The notes beneath the pieces were generated by a model. It was not told where the DNA came from, ran no database searches, and saw only the letters and a program-made list of their open reading frames with translations. Made by a program: the position numbers and the translations under genes. From positions 114,999,561 to 115,063,560 of the forward strand of contig OY992877.1 in NCBI GenBank assembly GCA_963921405.1: a DNA stretch of 64,000 bases, given 5' to 3'. This document shows positions 36,970 through 47,497 of this stretch, piece by piece (the stretch's first letter is position 1; every line of letters starts with the position of its first letter). This DNA is from Cepaea hortensis (taxonomy: Eukaryota; Mollusca; Gastropoda; Stylommatophora; Helicidae).

Positions 36970-37560
36970 ATTAAGGACTGGTGTGTTTGAGAGAGTCTAG
37001 AAATGATTTCTGTATTGGACAGATCGGAAGACGTCTAGCTGACCGACTTAGGGAGCATCTGTTGAGGCATCATACAACACTCATACAAGCTTCTTTCTAA
37101 CCGGTTTAATTTCCCGAATCACAATGGGGTTAATGATTGTATGTGTTACTGCTATAAGACCATGTTACTGGAACACTTCCCTCATAATGAAGGTTGAGAT
37201 GCAGTTAATTTCAAATATGAGGGTGTGCCCATCCAGCGAGAATTAGTTCTATTGTGGATGCCACGGTGTAAGTCCTCTTGTCTCATGTTACCTTTGGTCA
37301 AACTCCTTCTGTTATCATGCCATGTCCATGTTAATCTGCCAACTTCCCCATCAGTCTGGCATTGCCCATGTTTAGTTCTATTATTCCCGATCTCACACTT
37401 ACACTTCTCCGCATTATTGCTATCCGCAGTTGTCACGCACTCGCAATTCACCTTCTCCTTTGTAAATATTCCGCTTATATTTATTGTGTTTTAATTTCAT
37501 ATTAATTTTCTTATATCTTTTCTTGTTTTGTTCTTGAGAAAGGTAATGACACCGAAACGT
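36970..37560 (+). pseudogene. Penelope-like element: GIY-YIG endonuclease end and 3' region
   Basis: Encodes DFCIGQIGRRLADRLREHLL, matching the FYIGQTGxxLxxRLxxH core of the GIY-YIG endonuclease of Penelope-like elements. After a frameshift it reads SNRFNFPNHNGVNDCM, the usual HFNxPxHxxxD segment, then stops. The 3' region contains TTCTTGAGAAAGGTAATGAC followed by ACCGAAACGTCGG, a block I associate with Penelope-like 3' ends. The RT domain is absent upstream, so this is a 5'-truncated, frameshifted copy. It adjoins LINE G. Confidence 0.72.
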
Positions 37561-37597
37561 CGGACAGCTGAGTTGTGTATTATGCTGACTTATTTCA

Positions 37598-38340
37598 ATG
37601 ACATCTCATCTCATGCCATCATGTTCCTCTTGTACCCTGCGGGAGAGTGCCTTCTTATGGGCTTCGTGTATTGATATTCCCATGGACTCTGTTATTCCCT
37701 GCGTCCATCGTTTACATGGTGGGCCTCTTCCTCTGCTTCCCTCTGGTCTGAACATCATTGCTTGTTGTAGTATACTATTAGTTGGTAACCTACTTGTATG
37801 GCCAAACCATTTGACTTGTTGCCTTCTAATAAAATCTAGTGCAGCTATAAGTGCTATAACCCCCACTTTAGTCCTAATTTATTCATTTCTGATCTTATCT
37901 CTTCTTGATACATTGAGTATTCTTCTCAGGAATCTCATTTCTGTTTTTGTGATTTTTCTTTTATCTTTTTCTGTCATTGTCCAGGTTTGGCATTGGTAAC
38001 ATAGAGTTGGTAGGAAGATGGTGTTGTAAAGTGCTTTCTTTGTAGTTATTGATACATGTTTGTTTTTTTAAGTATTGGGGCCATTTGTCCAATGAATTGG
38101 CTTGCCTTATTGCATCTATTTTTGATCTCGACTTCTGATTTGCCATTTGATGATATTATACTTCCTAGGTACTTGAAATTCTTTACTTGTTTCAAGGGAT
38201 GTTCGTTTAGGTGAATCGTTGTTGCTTTTTCTTCTTTAGTTGCAGTCATTACCTGTGTTTTGCTTGTGCTAATGTTCATGTTATGTTCCCTACACATTTC
38301 ATTGAGACTATTCATGTGCTCTTGTCATTCAGCTTCTGAT
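37598..38340 (-). pseudogene. LINE G copy 2: RT thumb and C-terminus
   Basis: From 38315 down: MNSLNEMCREHNMNISTSKT, QVMTATKEEKA, FKYLGSIISSNGKSEVEIKN and ASQFIGQMAPILKK; then a damaged stretch; then 37866-37606 FIRRQQVKWFGHTSRLPTNS, GRGPPCKRWTQGITESMG, HKKALSRRVQEEHDGMR and stop. The end (AACATGATGGCATGAGATGA) serves as the empty-site reference for the interrupted copy at 18784/19487. 5'-truncated; broken by frameshifts between the two frames. Confidence 0.82.
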
Positions 38341-38349
38341 TGTGCTATA

Positions 38350-38645
38350 GAAGGGTATACAGAGTATGGACTGCGCCTGGGCCTGCAGCCAACAAGATTA
38401 GGATGGACTAGCCTCTCCCAGGAGGGGTGACAAGTGTACATTAGTAGCCTGTCGGTGACCCGCAGACTACACAAGTCAACAACACCTCCACGCGATGTAG
38501 ACTGGGAAACAACGATCGCGAGGTTATTGTCTAACGGGGCTACGGCTCGCCAGAGGGGATGGACTCCCTTTGGTTAGATTTGTGTTCTAAACCTGTGACT
38601 GGCCTAGTAAGCCGGCAGGGTCTTCATACTGCTCGTAGAAAAAAC
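38350..38645 (+). mobile_element. LINE B 5' UTR, solitary copy
   Basis: Matches 11823-12120 throughout, from TATGGACTGCGCCTGG to TTCATACTGCTCGTAGAAAA. It is not followed by the endonuclease ORF. A stranded 5' end is unusual for a LINE, since truncation normally removes the 5' side, so this is either a deletion derivative or a nonautonomous element sharing this sequence. Confidence 0.7.
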
Positions 38646-38850
38646 TAAGAAGTATTTTCTTGACATTTGTCTTATCTTGTATTATATTATTTAATTATCT
38701 TCACCGATATCCCCCAGTATATTGTTTACGTGGGCTGAGACCCTGGTCTTGTATGTGTACATGTTTGTGTTTATTGGTTATGCTCGGGATTTACAATATA
38801 CTTTTGTTTCATTATATTCCTAGACATTGAGAGAGACATGCAGACAGAGG

Positions 38851-38990
<140 letters not shown>

Positions 38991-39833
38991 ACAGAGACAG
39001 AGAGAGGGGGCAATCAATGAGAGCAACGACCAGCACGCTTCTATCGGCCCAGTGTCCAAATGTTAAAATCACTATCGTGGTTTATACCTTTTCAATTAAC
39101 CTGGACTATTGACATCCGAACCAAAAAATTGGCACCAGAAAAAATATCGAAGCAAAGGCGGCCGGCGTTATGTTAAGGGAATCACCCACGAGTATATATT
39201 GATATACAACAATATTGGACTAACACCTAATACCAAATAATCACTATGACGAGAAAAGAGATTATTTAATGTTTTTAATGTGTTAATATATAGAATGGAG
39301 GATTTCGTATACATTCTGGTAGAGAACAACAGCGTTAGAACAGGGTGGCTTATGCTTGAGTTGAGTCAAAATCCGACATCACAGCACTCAAGACGTTCCA
39401 CTCGCGTTTCCTCCTCATCTTCAACAACCAGCGAAGAATTCCAATACCAATGGTACCGGCTTGTCGCGAAATAAAGTTGTTAGTTCGATCGATGACAAAC
39501 AAGACCCGACATTTGTCTGCAAAAACACCAGCAACCCTTTGATGTTGTACAGACTGAGAAAAATACGTCGCGTCAAAATGTCTACACAGTCGGCGATTTT
39601 GTTATGATGTGGGTTGTCCGAGAAAACGAATAACCACGCCAAACGTCTGTCACGGCGGTAGTAGCCCTTTGAAGTGGAGACGAAATGTCTGAATGCAAGT
39701 CGGGATGGATTCTGTGATGTGGGGAATTCTCAGGTTGAACTATTGATATACGGGACAAAGAATTTCCCCAAATGAAAGCAAATTTGACCGCAGATTGACT
39801 CCAGTTAGTCTAGAACAGGAGGACAAAACCAGA
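38991..39833. other. Unassigned
   Basis: No repeat family or protein motif recognised. A 64-residue frame at 39280-39474 is Ser-rich, without other support. Confidence 0.35.
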
Positions 39834-39841
39834 CTCTAGAC

Positions 39842-40341
39842 CAGTGTTTCCCAACCTTTTTTGTGCCATGCCCCACTTAAGCCTTTCTAAAATTCATATT
39901 GTCTCCCTCCTCCGCCCACGCCCCCCCCCCCTCAACATATACATTATTTTTAATATTCAAAAATTGAAATGTTCACTAAAGAATCTTGAATGATAGGCTT
40001 TAGGAAGAAATCACTAGGTAATTATTGAGCAAACACACTAAGTAAATTTTCAAAACATATAATGGAGAACTGAAATTCAAGTAAAAAATAATTTTAATGA
40101 AAGATTTTTCTATATTATTTTAATTATTAGTAATTATTTATTATTTAAATTTAGTGAGATCCTTGCGCTTGATGCTTGCTGCAAAGAGATCTTATGTCAG
40201 GTTCCAATTTAGTTAACTTCAGTCTCAAGTCTCCCCGTTTTGTTATATTCAGCCGATTTCTTCCATTTTCAAATTGCCCCCCCCCCCTTAACAGTCAAAT
40301 TGCCCCCCTGTGGGGCGTGGGCCCCACGTTGGGAAACACTG
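39842..40341. mobile_element. Complete hAT-type MITE, 500 bp
   Basis: Begins CAGTGTTTCCCAACCTTTT and ends ...ACGTTGGGAAACACTG, inverted termini of about 14 bp. The 8-bp sequence CTCTAGAC is duplicated exactly at both edges (39834-39841 and 40342-40349), the size typical of hAT. The interior is AT-rich with C runs near both ends and has no transposase, so it is nonautonomous. Confidence 0.92.
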
Positions 40342-40350
40342 CTCTAGACT

Positions 40351-40430
40351 GATTGGCGTCTAGACTTTTTGGTGACGTCACTCAAGCACTGATATAAAAC
40401 CCAGTTGCGGTAAACAAGTGGAGTGAGTCG
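40351..40430 (+). promoter_or_regulatory. Candidate Pol II promoter (ATTGG, CRE, TATA)
   Basis: Inverted CCAAT box ATTGG (about 40352), palindromic CRE TGACGTCA (40373-40380) and TATAAAA (40393-40399) occur in order within 50 bp, so transcription would start near 40425. The next 1.3 kb has no clear ORF. An AATAAA lies at about 41748. It could be an LTR promoter or a noncoding transcription unit; sequence alone does not decide. Confidence 0.35.
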
Positions 40431-42005
40431 GCCAAAAATTCTGAAGTGTTAAGATCGGTGCATTATTCCGAGTTGTGTTACATGAGAGAGACTATAATGT
40501 CTAAGTGGTGATAGTTATCCGCGGACATAGATCCAGTCTGTGATTGCATAGTTTCGATTAGCAACTGGAATAGGCATATGGTAGGCTATTAATTATATCT
40601 AACTTAGAGTATTATTAGGAATAGAGTAAAGTACTGTGCGGTGATATAATGTATTATAGGTGTGGTGATATAATGTATTATGATTAGTGATAGAATGTTC
40701 TATAAGTGCGGTGCTAGAAAGTATCATAGGAGCGTCGGCATCGGCACTAGTATCCTATTGTGTGGCTTCAACTAGCTTGTGTAATATATCATTTTACTCA
40801 GGGAGCTGAGGACAATGTAATGGAATAATAATTAGAGAGATTAAGGATGGTTGAGAGGGAGGAGAGGAATGTGAAATGGTAGGATCTTCCAGTAGGGCAT
40901 CTGCTGGGTTTCCACCCGTTCCTTTATTCTTTCCTGGTGTTGCCATGTCTCAGATCATATGATGAGTTATTTGGCCGTATGACAGAGATCGGATCTCTGT
41001 TATAGATCTGAGTGCTGCTATTGGCCTACACTCACCTAATTCCGGCCAGGATTGAGTTGCCCTCACCATAGTATTCTCTATTCTACAGGTTCCATTTACA
41101 GGTCCATGTATGTGTGCTATGATTTTCACCAGTGAAGCTAACACATTTTAGAAGATGATGGCTCAGAATTTGAAGACAGCAGTTGCTGAGAGGCCGCTAC
41201 ATTGGGCTTATACCCAAGTTGGTTTGCAGGAACCTGGCTTCTGCTGAGCAGGACATGCTGATGAGATTTATGTTTTAGCAAGTGATAAGTGTATCACTGA
41301 ACAGTCAGAACATTGAAGATATACACTACTTATACCAGGAACAGTCATACAACTTTATACTGATACCTAGAACAGTCAGAGTGTGGTGTTATTATGGGTA
41401 ATCTTTAAAACCAGTGACACTAGATACATTAAGATTTCCCCAGTAACAGTGACAATAGTCTTAGAATTCTCTGATTAACAATCATTTAAATAACAGAGGA
41501 AATTCATAGTGTTAAGCAGATTGAAGACTCTCATTAGACAGTGTTTGTCATGGGTGCATCACCTTGGTGAGGTTGCTTGTCTGGAATGCATGGTGCTAGT
41601 GTGTTCTCAGCACAGTGATGAGAATGACTATACTCCTGAACACTGATCTGAGTCTATAGACAGTTTAGAGTACACGTCACACATTCTACACCTTACACAC
41701 ACACACACACACACACACACTTCTCCTACATATACTCTTTGCTTTAATAAATTTCTTGTTTTTATTTGTTGAAGCTAGAGTTGTCACGTATGTTATGTTG
41801 GGGAAGAATGAGAGGGGGCATGATCCAGGAGTGAGTAAGAGTGAGAAGAAGGTGTCTTCAGATTGAGGGAGTGTTGTGGGCGGAGTCTGCTGGATATCTC
41901 CAGGATAGAGATATTGAATTAAAACAAATGTGGGTGTTGATTCCCCTCACTCCAGGGACGACACTAAAGTGGTAAAGAAGAACAAATAACTACTACGGCA
42001 TTCAT
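40431..42005. other. Unassigned, with (CA)n and possible 3' UTR of LINE C
   Basis: No coding motif recognised. A (CA)n tract is at 41696-41720. Minus-strand sequence between about 42005 and 41730 may be the 3' UTR of LINE C, since it follows that ORF and reaches (TG)n without another recognisable element. Confidence 0.35.
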
Positions 42006-42432
42006 TCTTTACACACACGACACGGCTGCAATCTTATTACATATCCGTATGGTCTCTACCCGGTGTTGTAAGTGTTGGCCAGATCCTCTGGTCACTTCCT
42101 GAAGCACCATTCTTTCCAAGCAGTGTTGATCTATCTGTTCTTCTGAAATATTTACAAGATTCCAAATAGCTCCGCCCACATTTTATCTGTCACGCAAGAA
42201 TACCCCACCAAGGGGTGCAGACCCAGCCAGTCTGTCCTCTTGCTCGTTTCCCACAACTCCAGCATTTCCTGGAATCAAATCCAACAGAAACTCTTTATCT
42301 TTTTTTTTTTTAATTGTTGAATGGAAGCCTGCCACCTCTGCTCGAAGCAAGCATGTCTTCACCTATCTCATCATACTTTGTTAGTCCGTTACAATCACGA
42401 CATTCGTGTGCTTTTTGTCCTCCAGCCAGTAA
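42006..42432 (-). pseudogene. LINE C: second half of RNase H and C-terminus
   Basis: From 42432 down: FYWLEDKKHTNVVIVTD (catalytic Asp block of RNase H), SMMRRVKT-like and LLRAE. After a frameshift: LIPGNAGVVGNEQEDRLAG (end of RNase H; the usual GHAG His is Asn), then GGAIWNLVNISEEQ and a terminal SCV before the stop near 42010. It joins the first half of RNase H at 46620-46864 once the LINE D insertion is removed. Confidence 0.75.
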
Positions 42433-42494
42433 AATGCCGCAGTTCTTCTTGATCTTCTTCTTTCGTTCGCTTGAAATATGTCTATAACTGCAAT

Positions 42495-43342
42495 GTTGTC
42501 TCTTGTATGAATGTATCTGTCTTTTTTTTTTAGTTCACTCAGCGGTTCACAGAGTTTATCTTCCACTGTTGTGTCTCTAGGCCAGAAGGTTTGCCTAGAT
42601 ATGGTGTATTGTGGGCAGTCTTGGAGTATGTGCTATGATGTCTTCGACGCCAATCCACATGTGCACATGGCTGATTCAGCAGTCTTGAATTTTGTAACAT
42701 GTGATTGCGTAATATATTGTGTCCTGTTCTGAGGCGCAGAATAATGACTTGTTCTAGTTTGTTCATAATGTGATAGTCATCTTGAGCAGGTTTTGGTGGC
42801 CTTCTGACTGATTTGATCATTCTTTTATTTTGTTGGTATGTAACGGGCACATCAGGCTGTTCTTCATTTGCTCCTTCCTTAGCCAATCGATCAGCTCTGT
42901 CGTTTGCGGGTACACCACAGTTTGATGGTATCCACTGTATGGTGATCTTATGCTGAAAACTAAGTTCAGAAAGTAGTGTCTTTAGTACTGGCAATTTTCC
43001 AGAAAGGAGCGCCTCGAGTACTGATTTTGCATCTGTCAATAGCACCACAGGTTGTGTACCATTGCTGGTATTTAGTAAATTCTCTGTTGCTATCTTGATT
43101 GCCTCAATTTCAGCATCATAGTTATGGCAGTACTTTCCTGTTGGTACTCTGGCCGTATCCCTAGTGTTATTTGGGTATTCTTTGTACACTCTCGCTCCTC
43201 CATTTCGACCAAAATGTTGTGCTGACCCACCTGTGTAGAATCGGATCCAGAGGTCCTGTGGGTATTCTTCATCAAGGAAGCTGAGAGTGGCTGTTCTGCG
43301 CTGTACACTGTTCTGTTCTTCCTTGTCAAATATTCCTCTCAC
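42495..43342 (-). pseudogene. LINE D RNase H and C-terminal Cys/His motif
   Basis: LDEEYPQDLWIRFYTGGSAQ (the usual YTDGS first Asp reads YTGGS), YDAEIEAIKIATENLL (Glu present), VVLLTDAKSVLEALLSGK (Asp present), IQWIPSNCGVPANDRADRLA (the usual His of SHCG is Asn; the final Asp is present). Then a degraded C-terminal CAHVDWRR/HSTYSKTAHN region in a shifted frame, equivalent to CTCELAS-H-C of copy 2. The domain degrades the RNA strand during retrotransposition. Confidence 0.85.
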
Positions 43343-43381
43343 TTTTGTCTGGATTTGTAGTGATAGTCTATGTTCATCTTT

Positions 43382-45400
43382 TTATGGAGTTCGCTCTGGA
43401 ATAGTTTTCACGGGGATACCAACTGTGGGCAGATCGGTGGTTTCTCTGCAGAGTCGTTTGGCCTGGTGGATAAAACTCCTTCTTTTCAACCGCCCCATAG
43501 CTAAGTTTTCAAATCTGTTCTTCATAGGGTGGCCTGGCAGGCTGAGGAACTTTTCTGCATGTATTAGTGTTTTCGTATCTCTGCGCACTCTCAGTGCTTG
43601 TATCCTCCCTATCTTCTCCATCTCCACTATAGGGGTTGATCTCATCCCTCCTGAGGTGACTCTAAGTGCTTGATTTTGCATGTTGTCCAGCTCTTGTAGT
43701 GTGGTTTTTGATGCTGAACACCACGCAGTTGACACGTGTTCCAGGTGTGGTCGTATGCTCTGTTGATAAACTTTGCTAAGTATTTTCCCACTGGCTCCCC
43801 ATGTGGTTCCACTTAGTTTTCTCAGGATGGCTATTTTCCTTCTGGCTTTTGCTACTGCTTTGTTGATGTGCTTTCTCCATATCAGCCTGCCATCAAATGT
43901 TACTCCACTTTATCTTCTCTAATGGGAATTCCATTTATCTGGATGATCCCTGACTTTTGTTTTGGAGAGAGGGTGAATAGCGTGGTGCTGCACTTGTCAG
44001 TGTTTATGCTAACACACTATCTATTTGCTCATACGAAAAATGCATCTACAGTTCTTTGTAGCGATCTGGTGGCCACTGATGCATGTTCATTTGTGCTCCA
44101 TAGAACCAGGTTATCAGAGTACATTGCCGCTTTAATTACATGCGGTAGATTAGCAACAAGATCATTGATGAAGATTAGAAACAGTGTGGGGGATAAAGAC
44201 TCCGCCCTGGGGAACACCGTGGCGCAGTAGTACTTTCTTGCTCTTGAGTCCATCTATCTGGATTCGGGGTCTTCTGTTGTGCAAGTATGCTTTCACCCAT
44301 TTGTACATTCTTCCATTCACTTTATAGTTTCTCAGTTCCTTCATCAGACCTTTCCAGACCTTGTCAAAGGCTTTCTTCAGATCTATCCATGCAGCAAGCA
44401 CCAGCTTCTTCTCTTGGAATGCATCCTCAATTTCTTGAGAGATGTAGGTTGTCTGATCTTCCGTAGAGTATCACTGCCTAAAGCCAGCCTGCTGTGGCAC
44501 AAGGATGTTTTCACTTTCAATGTACCACTACAGTCTGTGATTGATGATGCGCTCCATTGTTTTTCAGAGACAGCTGGCGAGGCTAATTGGTCTCTATCTG
44601 GAGGCAATGGAACTATCTTTCCCTGATTTAAGGAAGGAGTATCATGATTGCTTCTCTCCAGGCTTGTGGAACACTGCTTATGGTCCAGCTGTTACTGGAC
44701 ATCTGCAACAGCTTTGCTTTGACCTCTGTTCCTAGGTTCCTGATCATGTCATTGGAGATACCATCAACTGCTGGTGATTTTCACATTTTCAGTTTTGATA
44801 TGGCTAGCTCCAGTTTGCTGATTGTGATAGGTGACTCCAGAACCTCATGTACTGTTCTATTCTGTCCTGTATGTTGCCATTTCTCTCTAATCTCTTGTTG
44901 TTTCTCTGGGCTAATTTCGATATTATCTTGTGCGAATTAGTCCGCAATATGGTAAGCTGCTTGCTTTCATGTTAATATGTTTCCGTCTTTATGTATTGCA
45001 ATTGAGTTTCTCCCTGTGCCCTCATAGTTAAGTTGTTTTATTAGCTTCCACAACTTTAAAGTTCAGTGACTCTTGTTTTCTCCTGCCAGCTTTTCCGTCT
45101 AGCCTACAGCTTGGCCCTTTGAAATTTGGGTTTTGCGTGCTGGTATTTATTGTGGTGCTCTTGGTTGGGTTTGGCCTCTGCTTGCTTTCTACACACTTCC
45201 ATATCATTATGCAATTGTTGTAGTTCACTATTCCAGTAGGGTTTATAATTTTTGCGGGCTCCTCTTGGTACTGTTTCTCGTGCTGCCTGTAGTATGCATT
45301 TCTCAAACTCTTCAACTACTTTATTTATGTCTTTCTCAGTATTCAGGTTTCTAACCAGTATGCTGGTGCGATGCTTGTACATTGCCCAGTCTGCTTTCTT
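43382..45400 (-). pseudogene. LINE D linker, RT and connection domain
   Basis: Linker YKPYWNSELQQLHNDMEVCR (45382-45104). RT pieces in several frames: AAWIDLKKAFDKVWKGLM (motif A), LLRHGVPQGG (motif B) and AAMYSDNLVLWSTNE, where YADD has become YSDN with the second Asp replaced by Asn. Connection region with NMQNQALRVTSGGMRSTP and KRRSFIHQAKRL. Frameshifts separate the parts. The changed motif C would abolish polymerisation. Confidence 0.85.
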
Positions 45401-45520
45401 GTAGTTCCATCTCGAGAGGGTGCTGCTTTCACTTACAAGCTCATTTTCTACAGTTAGAAAGACTGGTCGGTGGTCACCCCACCAAGTTGTTTGCCGTGTC
45501 CGTGCCAGTCGTGTAACGTT

Positions 45521-46080
45521 CTACTCCAGGTCAGGTGTAGTTGTAGTGTGCCATGATCTTGAGTAGAAAGTATGTGGGTCGGACGGCTTGTTAATCAAGA
45601 TGAATATATTCTCATTCTGCCAGTCTTCCAGTCTCTCTCCTCTTTGGTCCATGTGATCATAGCCCCAGCTCTGCCAGTGGCTGTTGAAGTCGCCATACAC
45701 AATCATTTCTTTTCTTTTAATGGTAGTGTGTCCAGTGCCTGTGGGCGGTCACTTGGACAGTAGTAATTGGTCTGTATTGCCTGTCTTAAGTTTAAGTGTC
45801 TGATACTCAGCCACTTCCATGTAAACTTCAATTTGGGAAGCAGTGATGTTAATTTTTACAAGGGTCAGTATCCCACCCTTTCGCCTGTCCTTTCGGTTAG
45901 TTCGGTAACACTGGTAGTCTTTGATTTTGAAGGCTATATTTTCGTTGAGGTGAGTTTCTTGCAAGCAACATACGCTTACTTTTTCTTGGTCCAAGACGTT
46001 TTCTAGTTTTTTTGTTTTTTATTTTTGGTTGTTTTTTTTTTGTTGATTGTTGTTGCTGTCTCCTTCCGCATTCCAGTGTA
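45521..46080 (-). pseudogene. LINE D APE endonuclease
   Basis: KIIHWNAEG-like start near 46080, then VCCLQETHLNENIAFKIKDY (catalytic Glu of QET present), RKGGILTLVK and, after a frameshift, VYGDFNSHWQSWGYDHMDQRG (GDFNSH with catalytic Asp and Asn) and TFYSRSWHTTTTPDLE. The SDH motif is not clear in the next part. It nicks target DNA for target-primed reverse transcription when intact; this copy is frameshifted. Confidence 0.85.
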
Positions 46081-46086
46081 TTATTT

Positions 46087-46398
46087 TTAGTTCTCGTATG
46101 GTATGGCCAGACGCTCTATTCTCAGGTCCCCTGGCTCCACAGTACATTTGAGAAGGACCTCCAGTAGTTGTGGTTGGACCCTTTCAAGGCACTGCACCTG
46201 CCTTGGCTTCCAAAGCAGGGCGAGCACCATAACATTTAGCAGTAGTCGACATATTTCATGGCGTGATTGCTTGGCATCCTGATTTCTGGGGTGCGCCTCC
46301 TGGCTGGTTGCCTCCTTCTTCAGCACTTTTGCTAGAATAGATTGTGGTCTTAAAGAGTTTAGGTGTGTAGGCATGCACACACGTGTCTGCGCATGCAT
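46087..46398 (-). CDS. LINE D 5' region ORF
   Basis: A 103-residue open frame just upstream of the endonuclease, with LERVQPQLLEVLLKCTVEPG and RIERLAIPYEN at its end. It may be the tail of ORF1 or the start of the long ORF. No zinc knuckle or RRM-like motif is visible, so I leave it unassigned. Upstream, at 46430-46520, a GC-rich stretch looks like a 5' UTR. Confidence 0.35.
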   Translation of the reverse strand: MHAQTRVCMPTHLNSLRPQSILAKVLKKEATSQEAHPRNQDAKQSRHEICRLLLNVMVLALLWKPRQVQCLERVQPQLLEVLLKCTVEPGDLRIERLAIPYEN

Positions 46399-46619
46399 GT
46401 ACGTGCATAAACATCTAGAGAGCTCTGGTTATTTCTCAGCGCCAGTGACTCGTCGCCGCCCGTTCTCCTGTTAGTTAAAACAGGTCCGCCACGAGAAGAC
46501 CAGAAGTTGGACTTATGCTGCAGTGGTGATGAATGCACGAGCCGTTGGGGTATTTGTGCAAGGTTGGGGGCTCACCCTAACCCCGTCCCCGGCTACATAA
46601 CAGCAACATTTGGAACCCG

Positions 46620-47406
46620 AATGCCGCAGTGACTGCCTCCAACTCCATAATCAGAATAGATGCTATGGTTTCATACCCCAGGCTCTCCTGAACCAAAGGC
46701 CGTCCACGAATCTTCGCGGCGAAATGCCTGGCACTACTTTCACCTCTTAGCACTGAGCCATCTGTGTAAATGATTACATCGCCTGGTAGCGAATTGGCGT
46801 GGATCAAATGTTGTACCATCCATACAGTGCAGTCTGCTGGCCAATCCCTGCATTTCCGATCCAATGTTGTTATGACCCTGCACAGGTCTTATCCAATCCA
46901 CTGGCATTCTGACTCACTCCTCTCTCCCAATCTTCTCAAGCATGTACACTTCTCTGATTTTGTTCTCTGCCTGAGCCATCCACGATTTTCTTCTTAACAA
47001 CCTATGACCCTTAACTGTGTCCAGGGCTTCATGCGGGGGATGTTCCGTGTCTGAAGCCACTAGGAGATTTGACTTAGCCTGCATCACCTTGAGCCTGTCT
47101 GCATTAGTGGGTAATGTTACGATGTATCACATACACACTACTGACGTGGTGAGTTCCTTGTGCATCCCAGTGTCACCGCCGTTTCACCAGCTGATTCTTT
47201 GATACTGTAGGCGGTCCCAAACCACACTCAATTACTGAGAGAATAGGATGTTGATAGAGTATGAATAATAAACAGTATGTGCTCTATGTCAATTTCTGCC
47301 GTGATCTTCAGTGCATCGAGTCCCTTCGTAGATCTCACAACAGCTGTTTCTACATTATCCCTGAACGACAAGCTTCTGTCGAAGGTGATTCTTGGGTATC
47401 TCAGTT

Positions 47407-47497
<91 letters not shown>

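Larger units (their letters stand above)
42444..46619 (-). mobile_element. LINE D copy 1, apparently full length (4.18 kb)
   Basis: I-type LINE in minus orientation, flanked by a perfect 11-bp target duplication ACTGCGGCATT (plus-strand AATGCCGCAGT at 42433-42443 and 46620-46630). It interrupts the RNase H frame of LINE C, which continues in frame on the other side. Order: 5' region (46619-46090), APE endonuclease (about 46080-45520), linker (45400-45030), RT (44950-43900), connection (43735-43382), RNase H and CxC..H..C motif (43342-42495), short 3' UTR ending GAAAGAAGAAG. It shares its 3' end with the short copy at 18785-19486. Confidence 0.9.

Noticed and set aside
37225..37494. Opposed 89-residue ORFs
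   Set aside because: They lie in the 3' untranslated region of the Penelope-like element and have no motif.
43287..44940. Plus-strand ORFs over LINE D
   Set aside because: Antisense shadows of the RT and connection domain on the minus strand.
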